The position numbers and the translations under genes were made by a program. A model generated the notes under the pieces. That model did not search any database. It worked only from the letters and a program-made list of their open reading frames with translations, and was not told the DNA's origin. From Struthio camelus (taxonomy: Eukaryota > Chordata > Aves > Struthioniformes > Struthionidae), in NCBI RefSeq assembly GCF_040807025.1, contig NC_090943.1, positions 120,665,900 to 120,729,899 on the forward strand: DNA of 64,000 nucleotides, in the 5' to 3' direction. Below are positions 1 to 15,199 of this stretch, piece by piece (the stretch's first letter is position 1; the number at the start of each line of letters is the position of its first letter).

Positions 1-3000
1 TTGTTCATGTGAGAATCTGCGAGCAAGCGGTTAGCAAACAGCCTGCATTGCTTTCCTAGCCAATATGTCATGTCATATAACAGCCAGATTGTCCCCCTTA
101 ATCACATCCATAAACTAGATGACTTAACTACAGTATAGGCGTTTAAGTGAGGGCACAATTCATCATCTTGAATGTGCATTGTTTAAAAAAGAACTGAAAC
201 AAATCACGGTGGGTATGAATCCTTACATTCAAGACACTGAGATTAACAGGGTTATACTGCTTATACCATCTCTGATGGACACTTTGTTGTGCCTTAAGAT
301 AATTTAAATTTCTGTTTCTGTTGCTTAAGTCCATGTTACAGTAATACAAGCTGTTCTGTCCTGGAGAACGCCTAAAGACTGGAAAGTACGGCAATTCGGT
401 GTTTGATTTGAAGTCAGCCGTCAGTGCTTCTATCATAAAAATATGAATCATGTTCCAGTTTATTAAGGGATAAAACTTCTTCTATAATGGAAAAACATGT
501 CAGTAATTGCTTGTGAGAACTACTGGTCCTTTAGTCGTGAATTTGGTGAGCTTCTGCATAAGTTAAACTTTTGGGGTGAAAACAGATAGGAGGGAGCGCA
601 CTGCGAACTAGTTCTCGCTTTGTCAGTGTAAGAAAAATTGCACTAGGAAGCAGCTGATTTCACATTTGTTTTCTCAAAGGGCTATTACGTGTGAATTAGC
701 CCTTGAAGGGTTTTATCTGTTCTCTGTGGCGTGGCAGAGCTGAGGGACCAAGGGAACTGTGGCCCTTTCCATGGTCTGTGTTTGCCCCATACTGAGCACA
801 GCGGTGTCTCGATCTGAGGCGCCAGGGCACTGAGTCATTAAGGCAATACAAACTGGGAAAAATAATAGCAATAAGCAAAGCCACTGGCTTAAAAAAAAGG
901 TCCTTTTAAAATCAAACACTCGATCCTCACTGTCTTGGGCCTGACTGGATGGCGAGTGCATTCCCAGCACCCAAACTGGTCTGGACAGCAGGTTGCCCCA
1001 GCAGCAGCGGGTCCGCTTCGGTGCGGGGGAAGCTGGACAGACAGGGCCAGACCCTCCACAGGGCTGTGTCACCTAGAGAGTCCCTTTCTGGTGGAAATCC
1101 TGAGGAATCTGGCTAAACCAGCTCGCTGGCCTGTCTGCACACCCGGACGGAGCAGGGCTAGGATCTGGAAAGCTAATAAATTCAGGAGCTCCAGCTGACC
1201 ATTTTGGGCAAAAATATAACAGTACTGGCTAGAACATACCACTGTTTCACATACCTCTAGCATCTACTGTCACCCTCAGAACATTTCCTGGATCAGCAGA
1301 ACTGCTTTTTAGCTATAATTTTTGTTGAAATATCTTGCTTTAAACCCAGAGAGCACCAATGAAGGCCTCAAATCTGTAAATCAGCTGAACTTTGGGAAAC
1401 AAATCATCACAGTGGAGTTTTGCCAAGCTAGTTTTCTGGGCTCATTCATTATTTGGTTTTCACTTTTTGAGCTGATTTAAGCAGCCCTTGCTTCAGCTGT
1501 ACCAGCTGCATCCAAGATAGAAGCCTGATTTACACTTTGCAAATGTGGACTACTCAGTGGCTGTGTTTCCAGAGCGAAGAAGTGCTGCAAAGAGGGCCTG
1601 TATAGCAGCAACTGCAGCCCTTATAGGCAAGAACTTGTAGGTTGCCTCTGCTTCCCTGCTTGCACTAGATCTTCGTGTGCTACAACAAAAGTGGTGCCCT
1701 CCAAGGGGGGGGGCAGCGATAAGAGAGGTCCAGCTGTGCTTTCCTAGTGGGAGCCTAGGAGAAGACACAGTGGAATAAGCATCTATGAAGGTAAAGCAAC
1801 GGCTGGAAAAAGGGGTAAGAGAGGAGTTAACATCTGCAGCCAGGTGACTGGAAAGGGTGGAGAGGCAGCACTGATAGCCTGGGGAAAGAATGGGAAGAAA
1901 CTTAGAAAATTTGGTAATTAGTTAAGTGGCCAGGCAAAACCCAGCTCAGCAAACCAGGCCTCCACCCAGACCATTTGCAAGGGCAGGGATCCTGCCAGGA
2001 CTCTTTGCTGGTGTGTCACTTGAAGCACCAAGTGCGAGACAGTGCGAATTTCACTAGCAGGCAGGACAGCAACAAATTTTAGCCTTTATTCTTGAGTTTG
2101 GGCGGCTCTTTGGTTCTGAGGTTTGCTACGGTAAAGTGAGACAGTTCTGGTAAAAAAGAAAAATCACTTGATTCAAGCCCTTATCCTCCACTATAAATAA
2201 ATGTTATTAACCTCATTCATGTGTTTATTAGGAATCAACACATTATGGAAACTTTCTCCCCCATTTTCAGACTTCTCAACTCTTTTTGTTTTTTATTGTG
2301 CCCAGAAATACAGGTGAGAGCAGAATTTTTTAATTGCCTTAGATGGCCAGAGCGTCACCTAAAGTACTTTGTTCCAGACACAAGCAGGGAAAGATGAAAG
2401 CCGGATTTCTGCGATGCAGAGAAGTTTCCACCTTAATTTTACAATTCCCTTAGGTCTAGATAATGAGACAGGCTTTGAGATTAACCTCAAATCCTACTTC
2501 TCTGCTCATCTGAAAGCCTTTCAGGCTTACTGAAGGTTATTCTAATTGTGCTGTATCTTCATGTTAAAAAAATACCGCTCATTTTTTAAAAAGACACAAT
2601 TGTTTATGTTTTTGATCTCTATAAAACCCAAAGAGTTATTCTTCAAAGTGAAAATGGGCTTCCTTGTAATTACTCTCACAGAATCCTTGTTTCCCTGTCC
2701 TGGCGTGCAAACAAAATTGTCATACAGGAAATAGTCTTGTGTGCAGAAATATAGAATTCAGAACTGATATACATGCGTGATTGAAAAAGAATTGTGGTTA
2801 TGTAAAATTGCCAGATTTCACGTTAGTCCTGGCATAGGATTAAGGAGAATTAAAACAGATGCACAGCTCACATAAAAACAATTGTTATAACTCCCATCAG
2901 AACGATATCATTTATATGCCCCTTAAGATGTTTTATGTTGCCAGAAGCAGAACGAGGAAGCCTTTGTGTAAATGCATATCAGGTTGCCTGTGCTAAGATT

Positions 3001-6000
3001 ACACAGACCTTCACAAAATGCTTGAAAGAGCAGCTGCTGGAGTTGATGGGACGCCATTTATTCCACCCTCTGTGAAGTTTCAGATACATTTCTCCAGCAG
3101 ACAGCAAGAATGGATCACTTTGGTACTAGCATAACAGGTATAACCGCAGCTCATATAAGTCTACGGACTCATCTCCCAAATTTCAGCCTAAAAAATCAGA
3201 TTGCAGCCACCGGTGTGTCTGTTCTTAAACTATTGATCACCTATTTCTTGCTAACAGAAAGTAAGCCATTGTGGATCCCCAGCATCCGTGTACACAGATA
3301 CTGTATTTGATGCTATTGCAGTGGCGAAACCAGCTTTTAGAAAATAACCCAAATGTTCCCCAGGGTAAAGTAATTTTTCCCTCAGTGAACCTCTGTGACA
3401 AGCCAGACTCTTTTACGTGACTGCAGCAGGTATCTAGAATTTCTGACGCATACAACAAAGCAAGATGGTAGTTAATAATGATAATTACCACATATGCTAG
3501 TTAATAAAGATAAGTACCACACAATCGTGTTGACTGAGCTTTGGTGCTCATACTGGTACCTCCGTTCACTTTAATATAGGTTGGAACATGGGTTCCACCA
3601 TCATCTTGCTAGGGAGAAATGATTGCAACGCCTCTTTTCAGACACACCCTTACAGGATTTCAGGTAGATCCCTTGGGACACGGTTATCTGCATTTTAGTA
3701 CCAGCTTCCTCCATTGCACTTGTAAGCATTTTGAGTCACATCTTCCTAGATCTCTCGCTTTTTCTGTTTCCAAGAAATCATCTCGAAGGGAATGTGATGC
3801 TAGGGGCACTTTGAGTTCACAAACAAGACGACTGCCTGCATTTTACAAGAGCAACGTTGTGCAAGGATGGACAGGACAGATGGCTGAACCTGCAGAACTA
3901 GTTTCAGCCATAAATGCTCTAAGCACCGTAAATGTTGGGCCTTTTTTTTTTTTTTTTTGAAAGCTGAAATATATTTGGGAAGTACTTGTTCAAACTACTG
4001 ACTCAGTCAAATATTAACAAGTGGAAACTGAGCAAAAAAAAAAAAGAAAAAGAAAAAGAGATACTTTGAAGGGCTCAAGCATGTGCGGGTTCTTGCTGTA
4101 TTTGCCTAACTATAGTCTCTGGGGCCACACTTGTGACAGGCTAAAACGTTGCCGTGAATAGAAAGTATATCATAAGGGTTCTCAAATATGAAAGTGGGGT
4201 TGGAACAAAGAGCAGGCACCAGACAGACTTCCCCTGTTAACGATTACCCAGCGTGTCACCCTGGTGCCAGCAGTCTCAGCAATCCCGGCAGGAATAGGCA
4301 GCGGTATCTCGCCGAGAGCGACGCCGCTGCTTTGAAACCCTGCCCAGCGCCTCGTGGTATTCCACGCTACCGCCCCATCGCGGGGGAATGAACTTTATCT
4401 CTCCCATTTTAAGAGTGTTTGCTTTAAAGATGATTTACCACACTTGACAATTACCGAATTTCCTAAATAAAGCCTGAGGTATTGTTGTTGTTATGTATCT
4501 TGCGCTACGCGGAGAAATGCCTCGGCCGCAGACCTGTAAATCTCGCAACGCATGGAAGGTCCCTCTTTAAACAAGCTGCAGGTCCTCAAATGCTGCTTCC
4601 CTCTGCGCTTCCACTGCTCTGGATGTCAGTGGAGACATGAGACGCTTCTGGCTGAAGGGATGAAGAAAATAAAGCCATTGCCAGTCTAGTATCAGCCCAC
4701 CATTCAGTTAGGACTTTTCTTATTGTCTTCATCTGAAGAACATGAACTGCACAATCTACATAACAAAGACAAACGCACAACTGAAAATGTTCAGGAAAAA
4801 AAAATCAAGTTTTTCCTTTTTCGATCCGTGTTTCAGACCAGAGTGCTCATACGATGGCCAGATAATCAATGGGGCAGCATCTCCACAGCAATAAGTGCCT
4901 ATCAGTAATGAGTCTGACTTACTTGGTGCTAATGCGATTTTCTTTAATTCTGTTTTTGCTGACTCAAGTGCTACATGAATGCTCTTCCTCCCTTTAAACA
5001 CGAAACGACAGAGAGTTATTGTTTTGTGTATATTTTGTTGGGAAAACTACCAAAACCTTTATATTACAACATTTGACAACCGTGTCAACGTTTCCCTGGA
5101 TTGCTGCTTAATGTATTTTTATTATTTGTTTCCCATATGTTGATTCTTTTAATCTGTCCTTATTAAAGTCTCCCATGTTTCAGGAATATTGTCGTTGTGT
5201 TCCTTTTGAAGGAGGCAAGTGTGTGTACCAAAAGATTAGATTATCCTGTTTTAAAAAAAAGAGAAAAGGGAAAAATGTCTTCAAAATGAAGTACATCAAA
5301 AGTAAAAGTAGGTGACAAATGTTAATATTTGCAAAGTGCTTCTGCTTTGATCCTTCATTTCTATTTTTTTAAGGGCTTGACAAATGTGTCCTGTGGTTTG
5401 GCTTCAAACCTCTTTGCCTGGTGCTTTACTTGACCCACAATCCATTTGATCTTCCACTTGTTTTTCCTTCTGTCCAGGAGGCCTGAGGACTGGATAAAAG
5501 AATAGTTCTTATCTTCCACTTGCTGCTGTTCAGAGGCATCATTTTTTATTTTTCAGTGGATTAGGTTATTGCGCCTGTTTGCTTAGGCGATTTGCAGAGA
5601 CATTCATATTGCTGTTGTTGTTTGTGATGGTGGCCTTCCCACTTTCATGCCGATAACAGCCATATCAGATCAGGATCTGATTGTGTCGATTGATTCTGGC
5701 ACAAGTTGTGAGGAAGACGTGGACGCTGGAGTCGCTGGGTTGAATGGCAGGCTGCCACTTTACTTGTATCATATATTTCCTGGCACGCTGCATCCGATAC
5801 CTGAGCAGGCTGGCTTTCTCCTATTTAACCTATATGACACATTTAGGGGATGTGAGGGAGGACATGATCAGGGCGTAGGGATCCTATAGATATTAATCCT
5901 TTTCCCCAGCACTCAAAGACCACTGTCGCATCTCCTGATGTAGCTTGTTCTGATGGCCAGCTATTGAACCCACCTCCCTGTATTAACTACTAGAGCCTGG

Positions 6001-9000
6001 CAGCTGGCCACACTTCACTAAAATGCACACACTTTTATGGGCTCAAAAGGCCAAATTGAGTCAGTCACCTCTGATTTTGGAGTCAGTATTCAGCACTGAA
6101 CAGTGTGCGTCCTATCTCCTGCCATGAATACGCTGTGTGCTTGGGGCCAACGCGACCCGGCTGGGTAAGAGCCGTCTCGCCGCCCACCAGCCTGGCAAAC
6201 AGGGAGACATGCTAGGGGCACTCACCTTGGCGAGGGAAGTCGGCCTTTGGCTTCAGCCTGTTTTACAGCCTCAGCTCCCCCATCCCTCCTCCCAAGGATC
6301 CATAAACCACAGCCAAGGGCAGCACGCGGGTTGGAGCTGCCGTTTCAGCCAAACGGGCCAGAGCGCAGGGCAGCCCACACCTGTCGCCCCTAAAGAAATG
6401 CGGAATAAACCATAAACTGATGTAAACCTATGTATCGGCCTGAGAAGTGCCCTCCACAGCTAAAGGTGCGCCTGCAACACTGCTGCCCCGAGGCAGCGCT
6501 TGCAGCAATGACAGCGAGGTTAGTGGTATTTATCCTGCTGCCAGGTTGCAGGCAAGTACCGCTGCTAAGGCTCCCGTGCGCTGCGCATTCGTTTTTCTGC
6601 AGTACATCTAGGATAGCATTTGCTTTGCAAATGGGGTGGCTTTTGCGCTTTGTGCTCAAATTCTGTCCCTATGAAAAGGTATTGACACAAATGAGATTAA
6701 TTCCACAGATGCTGCGAGAGGCATGTTTGCTTTAAATAAGTGGAAATGTAAGGAGAGAAAGGGTGCTCGCTTTTAGGCGCAATAGCTACAATGCCTTTCT
6801 TAACTGGGGTAGTTATTCAGGGTGTTTGTTGTAACAGTAAAAATATCTTTGCTACTATATTTCTTGTCTTTAATGGGAGTATGACACCTGTCAGCTCTCC
6901 ATCTGTTTCCTTCTCCTGCAGAATACCTGCCTCGCGAGAGAAGAAGAGAAGCTACGCAGCAAAGCAGACCAGCATTAAGATTTTGATGGGTACAATTGCC
7001 TGGCAATTAAAAAAAAAAACATGAAAAATTCCAAGAACGAGGAAAACCATGATGATGGCACTCAAAGATTTAGAGAGAGCCTTGCTAGGTAAACACTCGA
7101 TCACCGTACTGGCCTCTTCTGTGTTTGTCTATCCCTTTCCATTCACTTATATTTAATGCAAAGCTGTTTTCTTTTGCTCTTGTGAATATACAAATCTTTC
7201 TTACAGCAGCTTTGTATCTTCTAACACTTTGCCCTTAATAAGCACTTTCATAGGGCTGGCAGAGTGCTTTTCTGCTGGTGAGAACTATTTTGTTTTCTTT
7301 AAAAAAATGGCACTAGGGCTTTGCACCTTTCTTATTTCAAAGAATATCTGTAGCCAGATCAGTAAAGCTAGCTATTACTTTCCAAAGCTGTTTTCACAGG
7401 CATTTCCTGAAGACAGACTATCAGATAAAATGCTGACTTTAGCCTTTTCTTTATCCTTTTTGTGGTGTATTATTTTATTACTCTTGTTTGTTTAGCAGTT
7501 TCTTTTTCTGTATTTCACTGAAAGGCATTTTGAAAGCGCTTTTGCCAGTGAATCAAGAGATTCAGTGCCAGTGGTTTGTCAGCTTGGAAGCCGTGCATGT
7601 CTCTGCTGGATAAATCCCTGAGCTTGGTTTATGATTTACAGCCAAAATAAATTAAACAATTAATCATAATTAAGGAATGAATTAGATAAAAAGGGCAGTC
7701 TTTGCAAGGATTTCTCTGCTCGGAGGATTCCTCTGATGGACAAATGCCATTGCAATGTCTCTTATTCCACCTCTCAGCCTGGAGGAGTCTAAGAGGAGAA
7801 ATAATATGCTCAGTGCTGTGCTGTGGTCCTCTCCATGGGCTTGCTGGCCTCAGGATGCCAGAAACGTTGCCAGTTGACCTCTGAAAAGACCCAGTGAGCC
7901 TTTTACTGTTCAGGTGCTTCTGAGGCTGTAAGTTTGGAGCTTTTCCACAAGGGCTATTAGCAGCTGAATGCAAGAACATGTAGTTACTCCTTAAGCAGAG
8001 GTTTTGGGTGAGCAAATATGCAGAATGGAGGATGCAGAGTAATATATACCAGCACTAACTGTTCTAAAAAAAAAACTTTTGCTCCCCTCCACTGGAGCCT
8101 TCTCTTATGTCCTCTCCCCACACCATTGTCTGGATTATACACGTTTCCTCACGTTTCCTGGAGTGACTTGGAGAAGAACAGGCATAACGTTGATGCCTAG
8201 GACACTGGTGCGCTCTGCAGCAATTGCTGGATTGGCATGAAGATGGAATATGTCTTTGCTAGAGGGAAAAGTGGACAAAGGGTCCCTAAAACCAGCCTCT
8301 CTAGGATCTGACCTTGGATGAACTGCCTGCCACGGTGTTCCTCTGAACTTCAGGCAAATGGGAAATGCATCTTGTACAAGGTGGGAGGTTTCAAACAGCG
8401 TCTAAGAAGCTGGGAATCAAGGGAGGGATTCATCCCACTTAATTGAATGTTAGAGTTTTAATTTCAGCTAACTGCCCAAGGCAATTTATGGCTAAAGAGA
8501 TTCACTGACAGAATGATTCACCTTAATTTAGTTCTGGACACTTATGCTGCGATGAGACAGGTCACCCTAAAGGGTTACCTATTTCCCCATGAGGACAACT
8601 AGCTCATCTAGACGCATAACTTTTAGAGGGCTGAGAAGCCATGCTCCAAATATTTCACATTTCTCACCCATCGCATGGCCTTAACTGATCAATTTGTTCC
8701 TTAAAGTGCTCTCATTCCTCGGATGTTGCAGGAAGCAGAGGGCAGAGGGCTTGTGAAAGCACAGCAGGTCTGACCGTGCACGTGCATACTCCTCTGTTCG
8801 GGGCAGAAACGAAAAGCGAGGAGCGCGGTGAGGAGAGCCTCTGGTGTATCTCTGAGGAGCGCTTGTGCTGCGTGTGTGTGCATGCCTGCCTTCCACACAG
8901 CGCCGGCATTTTGCTGCCTCCTCCTGCCTTTTTTCCTGCTGTAGCTAAACTGATACCCCAAGAGTTCAAATCCTCTTCTGTCTGCCCTGTGTTCACTGCA

Positions 9001-12000
9001 ACCAGGCTCCGATCTTTGTCTTGGTTTCCAAGGTCTGGTTGTAATGTTACTCGTGTGGGTAAGTCCTATATGCATATGTGTGCTTTGCTCTCTCTCACCA
9101 CCCCTCTGGATAAGCACCAGCTCCTTGGTGCTGGGGACAGCTTTCTGTGCCTCTAGTCCTCGTGATTATTTTGCCCAGGGCCTGACTCCAGGGGGGCAAT
9201 GCCAGCCTCGGCCGCAGCGGGAGACCCTCAAGGCTGCGCTCACAGATGCCGGCTCTTTTTGACACCGTGCAACATGGGGAAAGCCCGTCCTTTGCTTTTG
9301 TATTTGTGGAAGTGAGACCAGGTGTTTCTGTCTTGGCATTAACAGAGCTGAGAAACCTCCCAAGAGAGTGGACAAGCAGGAAGAAAAGTATGTGTAGCAG
9401 TCTGCAGAATGGAAATTTTTATAAGCTGGGGTGGTTTGGTGTTGTTATAGCACCTGTCAAGGGTAGGAAGTAATACCTTGACCCTTCCTTAGCACTGCGC
9501 AGGCAGGTGCTGATACAGTGATGGATGTTACTTACACAGGGAGAAGGGGGCAGCAGGAGGAGGCGTTCGTTCTTTCCAGAGAAATAAATAAGGTAAAAGG
9601 TGCAGACTTAGCAGGTCTGGAAATGCTGGAAAAGAGCAGTGAAGGATAAAAATGACAGAAAGCATGCTAACAGGAGGCAAATAAGTATAGCTTAAAAATA
9701 AGCAAGGAAGCAGAGTTGATCCGTAACCCACCATATGAACTGACCTCACACTGCAACTTTTGAAGTCTGGGTATGTGTGGATAGCTTACATGAACTATTT
9801 TCCATTTTAAGGAACCACCGCCATTTCTGGGTCTGACCAGAATCGGTTTGCAAGGTGTAGCACCGTGAAATGTTCAGGCAAGATTTGTAGCCTGCATTGA
9901 AACAGGAAATGCTGGAAATCACATGAGAATTTGTGGTGGATTTCTAACCGCATTTTGGAGGCACAAGAGATTTGATCTTGATCCAGCAAGACAAGTAGCT
10001 GTGTCTGACTCTGAAGTAGGTGAGTGGTTCCTTTATTTTTGTAGGCCTATGCAGAGGTTCAAAGTTAGAGCAAGCATTATGCACATACAGAGGTGCAGCT
10101 CAAAATCAGTCCTTCAGGTGTCCAGGCTTTTGTGAAGCATCCAAACTGAGGTCAACACCTCCATCTTGTGAAGTTTGTCATCAGCACAAGCTGTGAAGGG
10201 TCTGGAGTCACTAAGATGCCACTAACAGGGATGATGCAAGTAGAGCTAGTAATTTTATTTTAATATTTACCTTTTGTGAATAGCTTGTCACTGCCTTAAA
10301 CAATTAATTAGTAACCAGAAGAGCTATCTGAACTTTTTGCGTTATTTGAAGCACCCGCATATTGGCATTAATCATCAACTGACCCAGGCAAATTTGAGGA
10401 GGGATGGGGAAAGAGATTATCTTTTGCTTGGCCCCTCTGCTCTTAAGTTTATCTTCCTGCATGATGCTGAAGATAGTAGACTCACTTTCTGTTGTTCTCC
10501 CCCACGGACGAGCAATGTAGGCATCGTGTGTCACCGGCACGGCCACCTTTTATGCTATTGTCCTGGTAGAAATCCACTGGAGTGGTTGCTTACAGAGCGC
10601 TAAGTCTGCTCTTGTGTCCACAGGGTCAGGCTTTGGGCAGCTTAGCTCCTCTGTTCAACGGCCTTCCTCCTCTCTTCCTCATCTTCCCTTTGCTGCCTTG
10701 CTGCCTCCTGGTACATCCAGAGCCATGCAGCTGAAACTGTCTTCTCTCACCTCAGCCCAAGTTAGGTCACTCTGCTCTTGCAGTTGCCTTTGCCTTCTCA
10801 GAAATGACCAGCTTAGTCCTGACAAAGAGCAGCTGTCTGGGGATGTAAGTGCGGGTCCTGAGCAATTTGGGGTTTTTATGCAAGGATCCTATTTTTCCCT
10901 CCTTCCCGGCCAAAAAACAATTTCAGTCATTGTTTTGGCTGTGACCAAATCCGTATTTGCCATAGTCCTTTCTGCTTTGTGCATGAGAGCTCTGGGAGTT
11001 TGATTTTCTGCTTCGTAAGGCTCTTTGTTGTTCTTAAATGACAAAATAACATTTCAAAAAAACCCCCCAAAAAACAGAAGGTCTTCCATGAAATGCATTT
11101 GAAAAATTTCAGGAGGCGCTTTCTTTTTTCAGCCCATTGTGCTCTACAGACCCAGTGTTTTTTCTTCTGAAAGCAACTGAGGTTTCCTTTCACTTTGCTT
11201 CTCCCTTCCCTTCCCCCACATCTCCCATTTTCTTTCTTCTATTATTTCCTTAAACAATGCCTTTTTGGAAAGCATTCTATTTTTAAAGGTGCTTGGTTAA
11301 AAAGCAAAACAAAAACACAAAACCAGCAGCAAATAACAAACTTCCCTCAGATCCCCACAGAAACAAATAAGTCAACTTTGTAACTGGGAAACACTGGCAC
11401 ACCGTGCCGCTGAGCCCAGATGTTGCAGCCCAGGTAAACCACAGCTGCCCTCCAGTTGACCGGCTGACTTGTATTTTACTTTCCACTTGATGCTCTTCCA
11501 TCGAGCCGCAAGGTTTTCAGGCTCAAGTACTAAAATCCACAGACACCAACTAATTGGCAATGAGAGAGTGGCATGTACACAAGAACCACCCTCCCTGTGC
11601 TTCCTCCTGCCACCTCTTCGTATCTAAAAGGCATTACACTGGGCCAGGGCTCTCAAAGAAGGTGACTACGTCAAGAGAGGCGAATCAGAAACTATATTCA
11701 AGTGAGCGCATAGATGAAGGGAAGCAGAGAAAGACCTCGCTGCGTAGGAGAAACTGGCACGTAGCCGAATGAATCTTTTTTTCCGAAGACAGGGAATTGC
11801 TATTTCTCCTCCCTTACGAGCCTGCTGGGAAAAAGAAAAGCAGGCGTCCCATCTTGCAGCACCACATGCCATTTGCTTACCCTCAAACCCTTTTCGGCTG
11901 AGCTCTCCCCTTCCAAGCAAGACCCTGAAAATCCATCTTTCCTTGCAGTTCAACTCCGACCTAAGTATTGTACATGGCGGGCACCAGCAAAGTGGCCAAG

Positions 12001-12839
12001 CTGCAGAAAGGCAGCAGCTTCCCAGGGGCCCTGTGAAAGGCAAGCTGCTGCCCTCGCTGTGCCGCCTGGCGATCATGAAGGGCAGATGGGGGTCGATGGC
12101 AAAAGCATTTGTAGTCTTTTCTCATTTCTTTTTAGAAACGTACATGATTCTTAATGTTATAGCCTCAGCAAAGTTTGTCCTTTGGAAGGGCCTTAGGCCT
12201 AGGGGATTTATTATGTCATTGTTTCTAGAGGAATGTATGTATTTTAAGCTATCCTCTGGGCCTAGGAGTGTATAAAATGCTCAGAGATTTTCACTGTATA
12301 CTGGTGATTACGAATATATATTAATTTTTTTAGCGTCCTGCTGCATCTGTGGTGTTGATATCACAGGGCCGATTTCTCCTAATAGGCACTCCTAGGTAAA
12401 TCTGAAGTAGCTCATAAGAGGAGAATCCAGCACATACAACTTCTGTGCAAGCAATTGTATATGACCTTCTCTACATTGTCCTACCAATGACCCCTTCTGT
12501 AATCAGGCAGAAATCATGCTCCTGAAGAGTGGGAGGTAATGCTGCTTCCATGCTGGCCTATGCCTGGGCCCCTGCTGTACAGACATTGCCAACAGTAACA
12601 AATTGCTCTGAGTTATGTGCAGTGGTTTAGTGATGTGGACTAGTTATTTATTAGAGAGGGAGCTGAGACACCAGCAAAGGGTGAGAGAGGGAATAATAGA
12701 ATCCCAAACGAAATGAAATGAAGCTGGGTCTAGCTGGCTTCTTGCAAACCTGATCTTCCATTTCTCTCTTCTGGGTCCAACTTTATTTATCTAACGTGGA
12801 ACCACATGCAGAGTTTTAAAAGCAAATCCCAACAAATGT
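1..12839. other. Intergenic, no gene recognised
   Basis: AT-rich single-copy-looking sequence. Short ORFs on both strands lack family signatures and splice context. Scattered AT-rich, homeodomain-motif-rich patches (for example 7600-7690 with repeated TAATTA/AATTAA, and 8440-8540) could be conserved non-coding elements. No tRNA or rRNA was seen. Confidence 0.7.
3942..4058 (+). repeat. T17 run and nearby A-rich tract
   Basis: T17 at 3942-3958, then an A-rich stretch (4034-4058). The T run and A run could face each other as a weak inverted pair. No element was recognised between them. Confidence 0.7.
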
Positions 12840-12905
12840 CCCCAACAGCTGTGGATAAAGGGGACAGGGTTGGACTAAACAGCATTTCCAGAGGTGAAAA
12901 ATCAG
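12840..12905 (+). mobile_element. Possible CR1-like 3'-end relic
   Basis: cagggttggactaaacagc followed by tttccagaggtg resembles the CR1 3' end on the + strand. Only about 40 bp are recognisable, so a chance match is possible. Confidence 0.35.
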
Positions 12906-15199
12906 TGTTTTATTGTTCCTTAAGTCACAACTTCTTAGGCATAAACCTGGTTGATGCTATTGATTGCCTAGCTCAGAGACACCTTTCAGATTGAAGAGGT
13001 GTGATAAAAATAAGGGACCTCTTCCCATGCACTTGACAGAGGAAGCCAACGCGAGTGAGGACCTCATCTGGTAGAAGGCAGGTCAGTGGAGGCCACTAGA
13101 GCAATGCTGATTTTCACGAACAGAAAAACAGAGCCTGGGTTTGTTTTAAGTTGGAAAAGAAACTTCTTTGTTCAATGTCATGCATCTGCAATGCGGTGTT
13201 TTTGAAAATGAGAGAGGAGATGTTTAGCGGTGACCATTTAACGGCAGTATTAGCATGCAAAGTAATGCCATTAGCGTGTTTGTCTGCCAAGAACCCAGCT
13301 GGATATAACCTTCACTTATTCAATTCAGTTTGCCCAGAATTGTTTTTTTTCTTTCTGAAACCTGTTGCTTACAGGTCACTAATGTCAGTGCTGAGTACAT
13401 CTGCTTGATGCAGAGGCCTGAAGGGCTGGAGAAGCTGCAGAGCAGCAAGTACCCATTCAGGAGCAAACTGCCAACCCCTGAGAGGCAAAGGCTTTGGGGG
13501 CAGAATCAGATTTAGCAGCAATCTGACACAATATTGTAAAGATCTGGAGCAGATGAGTAGGGGCAAAGGTGTTAGTGCAAACTCCAGGGCAAAAAACAGG
13601 CTGTGTTGAATCAGTGCCTCTCTCTTGCTTGGCACATATTTGTCTAGGGACCCTCTGGCTGGACACAGGCACAGCTTGATTTGCTTTTGTGAAGCACCAG
13701 GAGAAGTCAAGCATGTGTTATGGGAATCAAGAGCTGTGGCTCGTATCCCTGGGGACTGCTGTTGGCTCACAGCAGCCTCTCCGGGCATGCAGCACATTGA
13801 TGGGAAAGCAGAGCTTTGCAGCCTGTTTGCTAGCAGAGTGCCAAAGTAGACAGCCGCATTTGCAGATAGGTGTTAATTGATGGTTTCTGCTGCAAAAAAA
13901 TCTGATCCCAGTAGCAGGTGCTAAGTACTATTTTGGATCCGGCTAGCTGCTATGGGGATCTTCTCTCTAGGATCAAAGTTTGCAATAGAAAAGGAGATTG
14001 GCTTGATCCAGGGTGAATCAGCTCCTCCCTAGCAAAAACACTGTGTGAAGACCCTTGGCATCAGTGAAGCTCTCAGTTAATGACTTCGGAGGGTCTGAGA
14101 ACTATATGCGCAGGAGCTTGCTGCTGGGGCACGACAAACCTATATATTACTCACCTATTAGTAACCCGTATGGAAGGCAGGGGCTCTGCCTGGCTTCCAC
14201 AGTGAGAACTGGTAGCAGAGCACTTACTTTTGAAATAATTCATTCTGTACTAAAGATTTGCATTTTAAAAAAAAAAACATTTTTTTTATAATAAAGCTTT
14301 GATATATCGGATCATCTTTTTCTTTCACCCTTTCTCTTTTTTTTCCCCTTTTATCTCTTTTGCTGGGTAGTGCAATAAATTAACTTTCTCCCCATTTCCC
14401 TACTTTTACCTCTCTCTGACTCTTAAACACTTTCTCAACTTTGGAGGAACACTGACCAGTTAAAGCAAAAATAGGTGGATAGTGAATATGTTTCCTTCAC
14501 CAGAGAAAAAAGTCAGGGGATCAGAGAAGAAAACAAGCGCTTCACAAGAGAAGAACCTGAAATCCTTTGAAAATAAAATCTAGTGAGGCCTGAAAAATGG
14601 AAACAACTTAGAAAGTCCAATTCTTTCCTGAAATAGTGCTCCTGTTACTTGACCGCCATCAGCAGTGACATGTAGGATGCTTCTCACAATCTTGTGAGTG
14701 TATAGTGGAAATTTATGGGATATTTATGGGAAGCTGTGGCATTTCCACTCCAAAGTAATGGACTTTAATACATTCTTGACAGAGAACAGTAACAATGTGT
14801 TTAGATCCACCGAAAACCCCAAAGCCAAATCAGCTTTGGGATGAAATAGAGGAATTTAATTTTTCCTCACTTTCACTGCTGGGACAGACAGCCTTCCTCC
14901 CTTATGAGGTAATTTAATTTTCACATTATGCTTTATGGGATATCCTTTATTTACCTAATGCTTTCCTGTCGAGTCTTTTCAGACTATGAATCTTGTATAT
15001 TTTATATACACAAAGGTGACTTTTCCTTCCTTTAATGACCGAGGCTTATCAGTGCAGGCAACCGATACTGGACTCATAAATATGTCACTCTTGGGTTTGC
15101 GGCAGCCCCTTCTGCTTCGTAAGACTGCTCCTTGGTGCTTGCTCCTCCCTTTCGCTCGCTGGACCTCTGTGGTCCGCTCGTCCCCTCGATGCTGCTGAA

